Positions 26,293 to 34,377 of a stretch of 64,000 nt of DNA are shown here, piece by piece (the first letter of the stretch is position 1; each line of letters opens with the position of its first letter). The notes below the pieces were generated by a model. That model saw only the letters and a list, made by a program, of their open reading frames with translations. It searched no databases and was not told where the DNA came from. Both the position numbers and the translations under genes were made by a program. The DNA is taken from the NCBI RefSeq assembly GCF_016786305.1, contig NZ_JADWYV010000006.1. The stretch is one strand, 5' to 3'. The DNA is from Pseudofrankia nepalensis. GTDB taxonomy: Bacteria; Actinomycetota; Actinomycetes; Frankiales; Frankiaceae.

Positions 26293-26317
26293 ATACACGA
26301 CACAGGATGTCATGTAT
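26293..26317. promoter_or_regulatory. Operator between the WYL regulator and RidA genes
   Basis: Arms ATACACGACA and TGTCATGTAT around CAGGA, matching at 9 of 10 paired positions. It sits 17 bases upstream of the regulator start and about 90 before the RidA gene, in a locally A/T-rich patch. Probable binding site of the adjacent WYL regulator. Confidence 0.65.
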
Positions 26318-26405
26318 TGCTGGGAGGCTTCTCGACAGGACGAAAAAGACGGTGGCTACCGAGTCGATGGGCGTTCGTCCTGTCAACGAGTCGAAGGGAG
26401 TCAAG

Positions 26406-26807
26406 ATGGCAATGGAGCGAACGGCGGTCAATCCGTGGGCGTGGTCGGTGGAGATGGGGTACAACCAGGGTGAGATCGTCTCCGGGCACACCCGGACCCT
26501 GTACTGCGCCGGGCAGACCGCGATGAGCGGTGACGGCAAACCCCAGCACGCCGGTGACATGGCGGCGCAGTTGGCGCTGAGCCTCAACAACCTGGAGGCC
26601 GTGCTCGGCGAGGCCGGCATGTCCCTCGCGAACCTCGTCCGGCTCAACGTCTACACCACCGACGTGGATCGACTCTTCGAGCACTACGCAGTGCTGGCCT
26701 CGCGGTTGGGCGCCGCCGAGATGGCACCGCCCACCACGATGCTCGGCGTCGCACGGCTGGCAATCCCCGACCTGATGGTCGAGCTTGAAGGGACCGCCGT
26801 CGCGTGA
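26406..26807 (+). CDS. RidA (YjgF/YER057c/UK114) family protein
   Basis: 133 residues from the ATG at 26406, with GAAGGGAG five bases upstream. Family signatures: 'VSGHTRTLYCAGQTAMSGDGKPQHAGDMAAQLALSLNNLEAVLGEAGMSLANLVRLNVYTTDVD' and 'TTMLGVARLAIPDLMVELEGTAVA'. RidA proteins are trimeric imine/enamine deaminases; members vary at the active-site arginine, and the 'TMLGVARL' segment here departs from the archetype, so it may belong to another Rid subgroup. Divergent from and probably controlled by the WYL regulator. Confidence 0.88.
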   Translation: MAMERTAVNPWAWSVEMGYNQGEIVSGHTRTLYCAGQTAMSGDGKPQHAGDMAAQLALSLNNLEAVLGEAGMSLANLVRLNVYTTDVDRLFEHYAVLASRLGAAEMAPPTTMLGVARLAIPDLMVELEGTAVA

Positions 26808-27028
26808 CGCGACCTCGCCACCGCAGGCAGGCCGCCGGTTGGACCGGCACGAGTAGTGCCGTGACCGCCAACGCCGACCCGCCGCGCAGGATCGCCGACA
26901 GCGCCCCGGAAAGGTGGCGGACAAGGCCAGGTCGCGACCTCCAGAAAGCAAAGAACGGCGATTGTCTCCGGCGCCGGGACAGGACGAACCCTGGCGGGCC
27001 GCGGTGATGGGCAGGTGGGTGATTTCCG

Positions 27029-27514
27029 GTGCTCAGGATAGTGACGATCGGCGTCTACGGCTTCGGCGGCGATTCTTTCCTGCAACGGCTGCGGCACGCG
27101 GACGTTCGCCTGCTGCTCGACGTACGCCAGCGCCGCGGTGTCCGCGGGCCCGAGTACGCCTGGGCGAACTCACGCCGGCTGCAGGCGGCCCTCGCCCAGG
27201 CTCGGATCGCCTACGAGCATCACCCCGAGCTCGCCCCAACCACCGAGTTACGCCAGCTCCAGTACGCCGAGGATGACCGTCAAGGGGTCGGCAAGCGCTC
27301 GCGCCGCGTACTCGCCGCGGAGTACACCCGCCGCTACACCAACGAGATCCTCGACCGCGCCGACCTCACGCCGATCGTGTCGGAGCTGCCGAGCAGCGGG
27401 ACCGCGGCTCTGCTCTGTGTCGAGCGCGACCCCGAGGCCTGCCACCGTTCGTTGATCGCCCAGCGGCTGATCGAGCGGCACCACGTCACGATCGAACACC
27501 TGCGCCCGTCGTGA
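27029..27514 (+). CDS. DUF488-family protein
   Basis: 161 residues, GTG start. Family pattern: 'VTIGVYGFGGDSFLQRLRHADVRLLLDVRQRRGVRGPEYAWANSRRLQAAL', 'YEHHPELAPT', and the C-terminal 'LLCVERDPEACHRSLIAQRL', where the Cys-His pair is conserved. The role of DUF488 proteins is not established, though the fold is compared with Rossmann-like and phosphatase-like folds. It converges on the DUF6629 gene with a gap of only 29 bases. Confidence 0.88.
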   Translation: MLRIVTIGVYGFGGDSFLQRLRHADVRLLLDVRQRRGVRGPEYAWANSRRLQAALAQARIAYEHHPELAPTTELRQLQYAEDDRQGVGKRSRRVLAAEYTRRYTNEILDRADLTPIVSELPSSGTAALLCVERDPEACHRSLIAQRLIERHHVTIEHLRPS

Positions 27515-27543
27515 CTCGTGAACTCCCAGGGCACGGTCGGCAT

Positions 27544-28209
27544 TCAGCTGGCTGACGCGGGGGCACCGCGGCTGGTGGCCGGGCCGGCCGACCGGAGATA
27601 CCCGGCCACAGCAGCGCTTGTCACGGCGGCCCAGGCGCACCACAGCGAGGTGACAGCGTCAGTCGCGATCCAGGCCAGCAGCGCGACCGCGGCCAGGTTG
27701 ATCACGCCGAACCAGCGCAGGAACCGCTGTCCGGAGACAATCAGCGCACCGCACGTACTGACGAGATACAGAGCGATGACCACCGCTCCGGCCGGCAGAT
27801 GCACGTGATAAACGATGTGATGGCCCTCTGGGCGCGCCGTGAAGGGCTCCGTGACAAGGGCCGCCGCCAGCCATATGGCGCAGAGCACGCCGGCGACAAG
27901 CGTAACGATCTCAACCGCCCGAAGCATTGGCGCGTCTTCCAGAACCAACACCATGACAGGCACGTACACCGGCAGGACGACGAAGGCGACGCCCAGGTAG
28001 AGCGCGGTCGCGACCGTCTGGACCACGTCACCGACGTCGCCGCGCAGCCCCCACCAGACGAACGCCTCGACCAGCGTGTGCCCGGCGAGCAGGAGCGGCA
28101 GCGCCGCCAGCGGCCACTGCGCGCCGTTCTGGACATGACGGGCGGCGTCGACGCCGATACCACCAATCACGACGGCGGCCACGACGTCGGCCTCCGGGGA
28201 GAAACACAT
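27544..28209 (-). CDS. DUF6629-type multipass membrane protein
   Basis: 221 residues beginning with the family's 'MCFSPEADVVA'. About six to seven hydrophobic helices follow, with 'GHTLVEAFVWWGLRGDVGD' after the second, a conserved polar signature of this family. The HHxxYHxH cluster ('EGHHIVYHVHLPAG') lies in a loop and could bind metal or heme (inference). Function unknown. Actinobacteria commonly carry it. Confidence 0.82.
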   Translation of the reverse strand: MCFSPEADVVAAVVIGGIGVDAARHVQNGAQWPLAALPLLLAGHTLVEAFVWWGLRGDVGDVVQTVATALYLGVAFVVLPVYVPVMVLVLEDAPMLRAVEIVTLVAGVLCAIWLAAALVTEPFTARPEGHHIVYHVHLPAGAVVIALYLVSTCGALIVSGQRFLRWFGVINLAAVALLAWIATDAVTSLWCAWAAVTSAAVAGYLRSAGPATSRGAPASAS

Positions 28210-28465
28210 TCCGGCCCCCGTCCGCGGTTCACACCCGCCCCTGCCGCCTCGGAGTATCTCCTGGTGGCTCGGGCCTCGACAATCTCGGCGGCGGCGTCCT
28301 GGACCGGCCGCGTCGGCGGCTGGTCAGCTCCTGGCCGCCCCCGATCTTCCGAACGCCCGTGGGAGGGCCCCACCGGATCAGCTCGCGAAGGCGGGGCCCG
28401 CCCTTGTCGGGATCCTTACCCCGCTCCGAATTCCCGTGCCTGCCAGGCTCCGGCATGATGCTCAG

Positions 28466-29620
28466 GTGCTGAGCGTGCCGCGGGCCTGGTCGGACGTGAC
28501 CCCACAGTGGATGACGGCGGCTCTCGCCGCCGCGTGCCCCGGCGCCGCGGTCGCGGCGGTCGAGATCGACGACCTCGCCGACGGGACGAACAGTCGAGCC
28601 CGGGTGCGGCTGCGCTACGCGTCAGGCGGCGGCCCGGAACGGGTGTTCGTCAAGCGCGAGGGCCGGATGCTCAACCGGCTCGCGCTGACCGCCCTGGGCG
28701 CCCGGGAGGCCGAGGCCCGCCTGGCCGGTGCCGGGCCGGACCTGCCGCTGGAGCATCCCGCCTTCTACGCCGCCGCCGTCGACCGGCGCAGGCTGGCGAC
28801 GGTGACCGTGATGGAGGACGTGACGCTGCGCGGAGCGCGGGCGAACGTCGCCACCGTCCCCCTGGAGGTCGACCAGGTGCGCGACGGCCTGCTCGGCCTG
28901 GCCAGGCTGCACGCGGCCTACTGGGAGAACTCGCTGCCGGGGCCGCTGGATTTCGTGCGTCCCTGGCGGCTCGGGCGGGTCTGGGCGCCGGTCTCCTGGG
29001 CGAGCCTGGCACGGGCGCTGCGGCTGCTGCGGTCCGGCGGGCACGACCGGCTGATCCCCGCCGGCGTCGACGCGGGTGTCGTCGAGCGGGGATTCCGCGG
29101 CTGGGCGGCGCTGGCGGCGGCGTACCCGCGGACGTTGCTGCACGGCGACCCGCACCTGGCCAACACCTACGCCCTGCCCGGAGGCGTCACCGGCTTCTAC
29201 GACTGGCAGCTGGTCCGGGCCGGCAACTGGTCGCACGACGTCGGGTATTTCCTGGTCTCCTGCCTGAGCACCGCCGACCGGCGTGACCACGAGCGTGATC
29301 TCCTGGGCGACTACCTGAAGGAACTCGCCGGCCAGGGGGCACCCGGCCCGGGGCTCGACGAAGCCTGGGACCTGTACCGCCAGACGCCGGTGTTCGGGCT
29401 CGGCACCTGGCTGCACACGCTGTCCGGTGGCGGCTTCCAGCCGACCGACGTGTGCCTGGCGGTCATCGAGCGTTTCGCCACCGCGCACGCCGACCACAGC
29501 GGCGCGGTCACGCCACCGCGGCGCCGGTCGCGCATGGCGTTGCCCCGGCCCCGCACCCCTGGGTCCGCTCAGCCTGTCCCGACGAGCCCGACGACATCCA
29601 CCTCCACCAGCGACCGGTGA
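28466..29620 (+). CDS. Aminoglycoside-phosphotransferase-like kinase
   Basis: 384 residues from the GTG at 28466; a GTG at 28436 would add ten residues. Protein-kinase-like fold of the APH/choline-kinase/EcKL group: 'VFVKREG' carries the ATP-binding Lys, 'VTVMEDV' marks the hinge, the Brenner-type loop is 'LLHGDPHLANTY' (catalytic Asp) and the metal-binding motif is 'GFYDWQLVRAGNWSHDVGYF'. Relatives in actinobacteria often sit beside acyl-CoA genes and act on uncharacterised alcohols. The C-terminus is Pro/Thr/Ser-rich. Not to be read as an antibiotic-resistance gene from sequence alone. Confidence 0.82.
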   Translation: MLSVPRAWSDVTPQWMTAALAAACPGAAVAAVEIDDLADGTNSRARVRLRYASGGGPERVFVKREGRMLNRLALTALGAREAEARLAGAGPDLPLEHPAFYAAAVDRRRLATVTVMEDVTLRGARANVATVPLEVDQVRDGLLGLARLHAAYWENSLPGPLDFVRPWRLGRVWAPVSWASLARALRLLRSGGHDRLIPAGVDAGVVERGFRGWAALAAAYPRTLLHGDPHLANTYALPGGVTGFYDWQLVRAGNWSHDVGYFLVSCLSTADRRDHERDLLGDYLKELAGQGAPGPGLDEAWDLYRQTPVFGLGTWLHTLSGGGFQPTDVCLAVIERFATAHADHSGAVTPPRRRSRMALPRPRTPGSAQPVPTSPTTSTSTSDR

Positions 29621-29684
29621 CGCCGGATCAGCGCGAAGCCGACGCCGGGACTGACGGACGGGCTCCGCGCCACGACCTGACCGG

Positions 29685-29716
29685 CGGTCGAGCGGTCGAG
29701 CGGTCGAGCGGTCGAG
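29685..29716. repeat. Four tandem copies of an 8-base unit
   Basis: CGGTCGAG repeated four times without interruption in the gap between the kinase-like and rhodanese genes. Microsatellite-like; probably variable in copy number. Confidence 0.9.
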
Positions 29717-29861
29717 ATTAGCCGCGCAACGGCAGCGGCCCGGCAGCGAGCAAGCACTCGCACCGGCATCGCCGGGGCAGGCAGATCCTCCGCCGGAGCC
29801 TCGGAGGTAGCGCCGCGCGCCACCTCCGAGGCCTCGCCGCCGACCGTCACGAAACGAGGAG

Positions 29862-30188
29862 CTAGGCCGATTCGGTGGGCAGGCCGGCCGCCACCCAGTC
29901 CTCGATGCCCTCGCGGTACTTGCGGACGTTGGAGTAGCCGAGCGCGGTGAGCCGGTCGGCGACCTGCCCGCTGTTCGGGCAGGAGGGGCCGGTGCAGTAG
30001 GTGACGATGGCGGCGCCACGGTCCGGCAACGCGGCGGACGCCCTCGCGCCGACCTCGGCCGGGACCAGGGGCAGGGCCCCGGGCAGGTGCCGCTTGGCAT
30101 AGTACTCGCCGCCCAACGCGTCGACGACGGTCACGTTCCCGGCGTCGATCGCCGCCTTCAGCTCTTCACGGGTGATGAGCACGGTCAT
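29862..30188 (-). CDS. Rhodanese-like sulfurtransferase
   Basis: 108 residues, single rhodanese domain. GGAGG lies seven bases upstream of the ATG. Catalytic Cys65 in the loop 'YCTGPSCPNSG', with a second Cys70 that could form an internal disulfide. 'VVDALGGEYYAKRHLPGAL' is the CH2A-type motif. Moves sulfane sulfur or acts as a redox/stress protein in the cytoplasm. Divergent from a TetR gene; two palindromes lie in the shared region. Confidence 0.9.
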   Translation of the reverse strand: MTVLITREELKAAIDAGNVTVVDALGGEYYAKRHLPGALPLVPAEVGARASAALPDRGAAIVTYCTGPSCPNSGQVADRLTALGYSNVRKYREGIEDWVAAGLPTESA

Positions 30189-30208
30189 GCCACTACCTCC
30201 AAAGGAAT

Positions 30209-30222
30209 CGGACTATAGTCCG
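30209..30222. promoter_or_regulatory. TetR operator 1
   Basis: CGGACTATAGTCCG, a perfect 14-base palindrome between the rhodanese start and the TetR start. Confidence 0.7.
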
Positions 30223-30225
30223 GTT

Positions 30226-30849
30226 GTGCAGGAGAACCTTAGCGGACCACAGTCCGCTTACGCAACCCCGTTGGAGCTGCTCCGTACCCCGCCGCCCAAG
30301 GAACGAGCCGACGCCGCGCGCAACCGGACGGCCGTGCTGGACGCGGCCGCCCGGCTGTTCGCCGAGCACGGGGTGGCGGCGGTCTCCATGGACCAGATCG
30401 CCGCGGCCGCCGGAGTGGGCAAGGGCACCCTCTTCCGCCGCTTCGGCGACAAGGCGGGCCTGGCGGTCGCGCTGCTCGACACGCGGGAGCAGGTGCTACA
30501 GGAGGCGATCCTGCACGGGCCACCGCCGCTCGGCCCCGGCGCGCCGCCCGCCGAACGGCTCACCGCGTTCGTCGACGCCTACCTCGACTACCTGCTCGAG
30601 CACCTGGACCTGGTACGGATGTCGGAAACCGCGGCGCCCGGCGCCCGCTACCGCATCGGGGCCTACCGGTTCTGGCACCGGCACGTGGCCATCCAGCTGG
30701 GCGACGCACCCGACCCGGACCACGCCGCGCACACCCTGCTCGCCGCGCTGGCCGCCGAGCACGTGGCCGCGCTGCTGCCCGAACTCGGCGAGCCACGCAT
30801 CAGAACCGGCCTACGCCGCCTCGCCGAGAACTACAACGCACGTCGCTAA
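30226..30849 (+). CDS. TetR-family regulator
   Basis: 207 residues from the GTG at 30226 ('VQENLSGPQSAYA'). The frame also stays open to 30172, but that would overlap operator 1 and the rhodanese gene. A TTG at 30271 is a third option. The HTH is 'NRTAVLDAAARLFAEHGVAAVSMDQIAAAAGVGKGTLFRRFGDKAGLAVALLD', with the typical 'GTLFRRFGDK' recognition helix end. The C-terminal ligand domain carries 'EHLDLVRMSETAAPGARYRIGAYRFW'. Probably represses itself and the rhodanese gene through the two palindromes. Confidence 0.88.
   Translation: MQENLSGPQSAYATPLELLRTPPPKERADAARNRTAVLDAAARLFAEHGVAAVSMDQIAAAAGVGKGTLFRRFGDKAGLAVALLDTREQVLQEAILHGPPPLGPGAPPAERLTAFVDAYLDYLLEHLDLVRMSETAAPGARYRIGAYRFWHRHVAIQLGDAPDPDHAAHTLLAALAAEHVAALLPELGEPRIRTGLRRLAENYNARR
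30241..30258. promoter_or_regulatory. TetR operator 2
   Basis: AGCGGAC-CACA-GTCCGCT, perfect 7-base arms. Shares the core GGAC...GTCC with operator 1, centred about 34 bases away (three helical turns). If the GTG at 30226 is the start, this site is inside the TetR coding region. Confidence 0.7.
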
Positions 30850-31023
30850 GGAAGCGGGTCCGGGGAGGAGCGGAGTGGAGTCGGGGGAAATCCCCGCCCC
30901 GCCGGGTGAGGCTTCCCTGCTCGACCACGCAAACCTCGATGAGGGCGAACCTCACCGCGCCAGGCAACGGCCACCCGCCGAGCTGGCCCGGCCACGGTGC
31001 CGAGGCGCCTCGGTCGCGCGCTT

Positions 31024-32061
31024 TCAGGAATCCCTGTCGCCTCGGTCTTCGGAGGACCGCTCTTCGACAACGTCGACGAAGACCGAGGCGACGAGGGCGA
31101 CCATGCGGTCGCCGTCGTGAGTCAGTTGGCGCAGAACCTCCCGCGCCGCGGTCCCCGGCAGCTCGACCAGCGCCTGGGTCAGGCGTATCCGCACCGCGGA
31201 GTCCGCGCCGGGCGCGGCGAGCTCGTCGACCAGCGCGCCGATGATCCGGTCCGCGCAGTCCGAGTCCAGGGACAGCGTTCCCAGGACCTCCGCCGCCTCG
31301 ACGTCGCCTGCGCCCTCGACCACCATGGCGACGAGTGTCGGCACGGCGGCGGTCACGCCGTGCCTTCCCAGCGCCAGCGCGGCGTGCCGGCGCACCGTTG
31401 TGTCCGGGTCCCCGAGCGCGTCCGCGAGCACGGCGGTCGCACCCGGGGACCCGGACATCTCGGCGATCGCCAACACCGCGCGCTGCCGGATGCCGACATC
31501 CCGCGAGTGCACGCCGGCGGCCAGCGCCGCCACGCCGTCGGCGCCCGATCGGGCGAGCGCCCAGCGCAGAGCGCCCGCGACGTTGGGGTCGGACTCGGCC
31601 AGGACCGCCCTGGCCAGCAGCTCGGCGGGAACGGACACGCCCTCGGGTCGGGCCAGGACGGCCTGCTGCCTGCGTGTGGCGCTGGTCGAGTCGAGCCCCT
31701 GGATGAGTTCGACGATACGCAGTACGCCCTGCCAGTTGGTGGGCGCCGACGCGTCGATCGCGCGGAGCCGCTCGAGCAGCTCCCGTTCCCGCTCCAAACG
31801 GTCTTCGGTCGACCGGATGAGGTCGCTGACCAGGGCGGACGGCGAGAAGGCCGGGTCCTCCAGCGCCCGCCCGACCTGCTTGAGCGAGAGCCCGAGAGAC
31901 CGCAGGCTCTCCACATGGAAGATCCTCCGGACGTCCTCGGCGGAGTACTCGCGGTAGCCGCCGACGGTGCGACCGGTCGGTCGCACCAGCCCGAGGGCGT
32001 CGTAGTACCGAAGCATCCGGGTGCTCACCCCCGAGTGGCGGGCCACGTCGCCGATCAGCAA
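31024..32061 (-). CDS. MerR-type regulator fused to HEAT repeats
   Basis: 345 residues. The start is TTG at 32061, with GGAGG seven bases upstream; no ATG/GTG is available at the right place. Residues 1-70 are a MerR winged helix ('LIGDVARHSGVSTRMLRYYDALGLVRPTGRTVGGYREYSAEDVRRIFHV'), then a short coiled coil (~85-108). Instead of an effector pocket, residues ~120-325 are HEAT repeats ('LARAVLAESDPNVAGALRWALARSG', 'AVLADALGDPDTTVRRHAALALGRHG'). HEAT repeats bind proteins or nucleic acid. It overlaps the end of the upstream HEAT gene by seven bases, so the two are coupled. Confidence 0.9.
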   Translation of the reverse strand: MLIGDVARHSGVSTRMLRYYDALGLVRPTGRTVGGYREYSAEDVRRIFHVESLRSLGLSLKQVGRALEDPAFSPSALVSDLIRSTEDRLERERELLERLRAIDASAPTNWQGVLRIVELIQGLDSTSATRRQQAVLARPEGVSVPAELLARAVLAESDPNVAGALRWALARSGADGVAALAAGVHSRDVGIRQRAVLAIAEMSGSPGATAVLADALGDPDTTVRRHAALALGRHGVTAAVPTLVAMVVEGAGDVEAAEVLGTLSLDSDCADRIIGALVDELAAPGADSAVRIRLTQALVELPGTAAREVLRQLTHDGDRMVALVASVFVDVVEERSSEDRGDRDS

Positions 32062-32933
32062 TCCACTGCCTCCGCGGCCTCCATCGACTCGGCCGTCTCC
32101 GCGGGTTCGCCGATCTCCGCGACGCCGGCGGTCTCCGCGGTCTCGGCGGCCTCCGAAGTCTCGATGGCCTCCGAAGCCTCGGCGGCCTTCGAAGTCTCAC
32201 CGACTCCCGGCGCTGCCGCGGCAGCGGCAGCGGCGGCGGCTCGTTCCGGGCCGAGCGCGATGACCCGCTTCGCCTCGTCGATGGCCGCGTCGAAACCGGC
32301 CTCCGGGTCCTGGCGGAGCAACCTGGTGGCGCGGGCGTGCGCGGCCACGGCCGGGTCGGGATCCGCCGTGGCCTTCTCCAGGGCGGGCTCGACCACGTCG
32401 CCGAGGTCGACGAGCGCGCGGCTCAGGCTCAGCCGCACAGCGCGGTCGCCGCGGCCCAGCTGCGCAACCAGTTCGTCGGCCAGGTCCTTCTTCTCGTCCT
32501 CGGGCACGAGGGCGACCGCGAGGCGCCACGCGGTGCGCGCGACCTCGTCGTCGGCGTCACGCAGCATGTCGCGTGTGATCCAGGCCCACGCGCCCCTGTC
32601 GCCGATCTTGCTGAGCGTGTGCAACGCCTGGCTGCGAGCCTGAACGCGCGCGGAGTCGAGTTCCCGGCGGATCCGGGGCAGGGTGATCTGCGGCGAGAGG
32701 CGGGTCAGCGCCCAGGAAAGCATGTCTCGCACGAAGAAGTCCGGCTCGACCGCGCACCGCTCGACGAGCGTCTCCAGGAGGCCGGGGTCGGGGTTCGAGC
32801 CGACCGCCAGGGCCGCCTGAAGCCGGACCGATGGGTCCTTGGCGCCCAGGGCGTTGGCCACGCGGGTGTTCTGCGGGGTTCCGTCTGTCGTGTTGATCGG
32901 ACCACCTCCCACTCCCAGTGGAAGCCCTATCAC
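32055..32933 (-). CDS. HEAT-repeat protein paired with the MerR-HEAT gene
   Basis: About 292 residues if the GTG at 32933 is used; a GTG at 32912 is also possible and would leave room for a promoter. HEAT-type helical pairs fill residues ~20-215 ('VANALGAKDPSVRLQAALAVGSNPDPG', 'VRDMLSWALTRLSPQ', 'RAVRLSLSRALVDLGDVV'). The ~65 C-terminal residues are an Ala/Glu/Thr-rich low-complexity tail with many 'EAxET' units. A TTGACCTTGACA element overlaps the proposed start (32935-32950, minus strand) and could be a MerR-type promoter. Probable interaction partner of the next protein (inference). Confidence 0.82.
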   Translation of the reverse strand: MIGLPLGVGGGPINTTDGTPQNTRVANALGAKDPSVRLQAALAVGSNPDPGLLETLVERCAVEPDFFVRDMLSWALTRLSPQITLPRIRRELDSARVQARSQALHTLSKIGDRGAWAWITRDMLRDADDEVARTAWRLAVALVPEDEKKDLADELVAQLGRGDRAVRLSLSRALVDLGDVVEPALEKATADPDPAVAAHARATRLLRQDPEAGFDAAIDEAKRVIALGPERAAAAAAAAAAPGVGETSKAAEASEAIETSEAAETAETAGVAEIGEPAETAESMEAAEAVDC

Positions 32934-33067
32934 CGTGTCAAGGTCAAGCCCGTGACCAGCGGTTCACAAGATCGCCTGACTCGGGTGCGTCGGCATGGTG
33001 GATGACGGTATGGGACACCGCACAGGTGCCGGTGGAGCGCGGGAAGGCGGCCTCGGCGCGGGTGCCC

Positions 33068-33113
33068 CTCTCTCGCTCGAACACGGGCGACTCTCTCGCT
33101 CGAACACGGGCGA
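33068..33113. repeat. 23-base exact tandem duplication
   Basis: Two adjacent identical copies (33068-33090, 33091-33113) beginning CTCTCTCGCTCGAACACGGG in the gap between the HEAT and deaminase genes. Confidence 0.9.
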
Positions 33114-33174
33114 CGCGACCTGATGCTCAATGTCGGGTGGGGCTTCGTGAGCTTCCGATCATGCCGCCCGGGTT

Positions 33175-33660
33175 CTACCGGAGGTGGGGGAAACGGGCGC
33201 GGTGCAGGCTCCGGACGATCTCGGTGAAACTCTCCACGGGGCCTTCCACGACGGCCCCTGGCACGACCCGCGAGATTGGTAGCGCCGCGACCGGCGCCGG
33301 TGGAACTCCCCATTCTTCGAGCCACGAGACCAGCTGGCCGCTGGACGCCGCGTAGACGATGCGCCCCAGGCCAACCCAGCCGTGGCTCGCGGCGCACATG
33401 GGGCAGTGCTCGCCGGATGTGTACACGGTCGCCGCCGCTCGTTCGTCCGGCGTCAGGTTCTCGGCGGACCACCGGGAGATCTCGAACTCGGGGTGGCGCG
33501 TGGCGTCCCCGTCCTTGACCCGGTTCCGGTCCTCGAACAGGACCGCGTCATCGCCTGACACGAGCACGGAGCCGAATGGCTCGTCACCATCCTCCAGCGC
33601 CTCGCGCGCCAGTTCGACACACCGTTGAAGGTGAACAAGATCGGCCGCGGTGATGGTCAT
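33175..33660 (-). CDS. Cytidine-deaminase-fold nucleoside/base deaminase
   Basis: 161 residues. Zinc site: His56-Pro57-Glu58 ('RHPEFE', HPE replacing the usual HAE) and PxxC-like 'GEHCPMCA' with Cys86 and Cys89. Preceded by 'EPFGSVLVSGDDAVLFEDRNRV'. This resembles the guanine-deaminase/TadA branch rather than cytidine deaminase. Acts in the cytoplasm on a purine-type base or a related amine; the exact substrate cannot be read. No partner gene is obvious. Confidence 0.88.
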   Translation of the reverse strand: MTITAADLVHLQRCVELAREALEDGDEPFGSVLVSGDDAVLFEDRNRVKDGDATRHPEFEISRWSAENLTPDERAAATVYTSGEHCPMCAASHGWVGLGRIVYAASSGQLVSWLEEWGVPPAPVAALPISRVVPGAVVEGPVESFTEIVRSLHRARFPHLR

Positions 33661-33774
33661 CCACTGATCTTCCCGCCTCGCCTCGCCTGGCCTGTCATGA
33701 CCCGCCCGGCCACCACGTCGCTCCTGATCGATCTCCGGCGAGACAAGGGCTCCCGGTCAGGCGGCGCGCCGTCG

Positions 33775-34242
33775 TCAGGGGCGGTTGAACGCCCACGCGA
33801 CGAGCAGGGCCAGACCCGTGGCGACCAGCACCAGCGCCACCCCGCCGAGAAAGAAGAACCCGACCGTCTTCAGCAGCGCCACCGCGACCGGGACGGTGGC
33901 GGCTAGAACGAGGAAGCCCCGGGCGGTGACCGGAGCCCGCAGCAGCGTCAGCCACGTCCTCGACGCGCCGTATCCTTCCTCGCTCAGGTCCGCCAGCGCG
34001 GCCGGGACCAGCCGCAGCGTCCCCCAGGACAGCGCGGCGAACGCGACGGACAGCCCGAGGGCGTATAGGAAACCGATGGCGCCGCCGAACGCGTCGAACG
34101 ACGCGCCGGCCCCGATCGCGGTACAGACGAACGCGAGGTACCAGGGCACGGTGCGGTCCTGTCGGGCCTGGACGGCCAGCCGGCGGGCCTGCGCCATCCG
34201 CTCGGCGCGCCGACCGCCTCCCGCGGAATCCATGACGTCCAT
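33775..34242 (-). CDS. Four-helix membrane protein
   Basis: 155 residues from the ATG at 34242 ('MDVMDSAGGGRR'), with GAAGGGG six bases upstream; an upstream in-frame start at 34293 is less likely. A basic N-terminus is followed by four hydrophobic helices ('PWYLAFVCTAIGAGASFDAFGGAIGFLYALGLSVAFAAL', 'VTARGFLVLAATVPVAVALLKTVGFFFLGGVALVLVATGLALLVAW') and a 45-residue loop between helices two and three. No family recognised. Confidence 0.75.
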   Translation of the reverse strand: MDVMDSAGGGRRAERMAQARRLAVQARQDRTVPWYLAFVCTAIGAGASFDAFGGAIGFLYALGLSVAFAALSWGTLRLVPAALADLSEEGYGASRTWLTLLRAPVTARGFLVLAATVPVAVALLKTVGFFFLGGVALVLVATGLALLVAWAFNRP

Positions 34243-34334
34243 CGCAGACCCCTTCCCTCCACGCTCGTGAACCCTCGGATACTCGACGTCCATCGTCTCG
34301 CCCCGGATCCGGGAACGCAGGACATCGCCGGATT

Positions 34335-34356
34335 CGACGGGCCATCAGGCCCGCCG
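34335..34356 (-). terminator. Hairpin downstream of the 34.4-kb hypothetical gene
   Basis: CGACGGGCC-ATCA-GGCCCGCCG, an 8-of-9 stem 22 bases past the minus-strand stop at 34378. Confidence 0.5.
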
Positions 34357-34377
34357 AGGGTCCGGTCTTGGGATGAC

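Noticed and set aside
28466..29620. Aminoglycoside resistance kinase
   Set aside because: The APH-like fold is shared by many metabolic kinases; nothing points to an antibiotic substrate. The same applies to 59685-60782.
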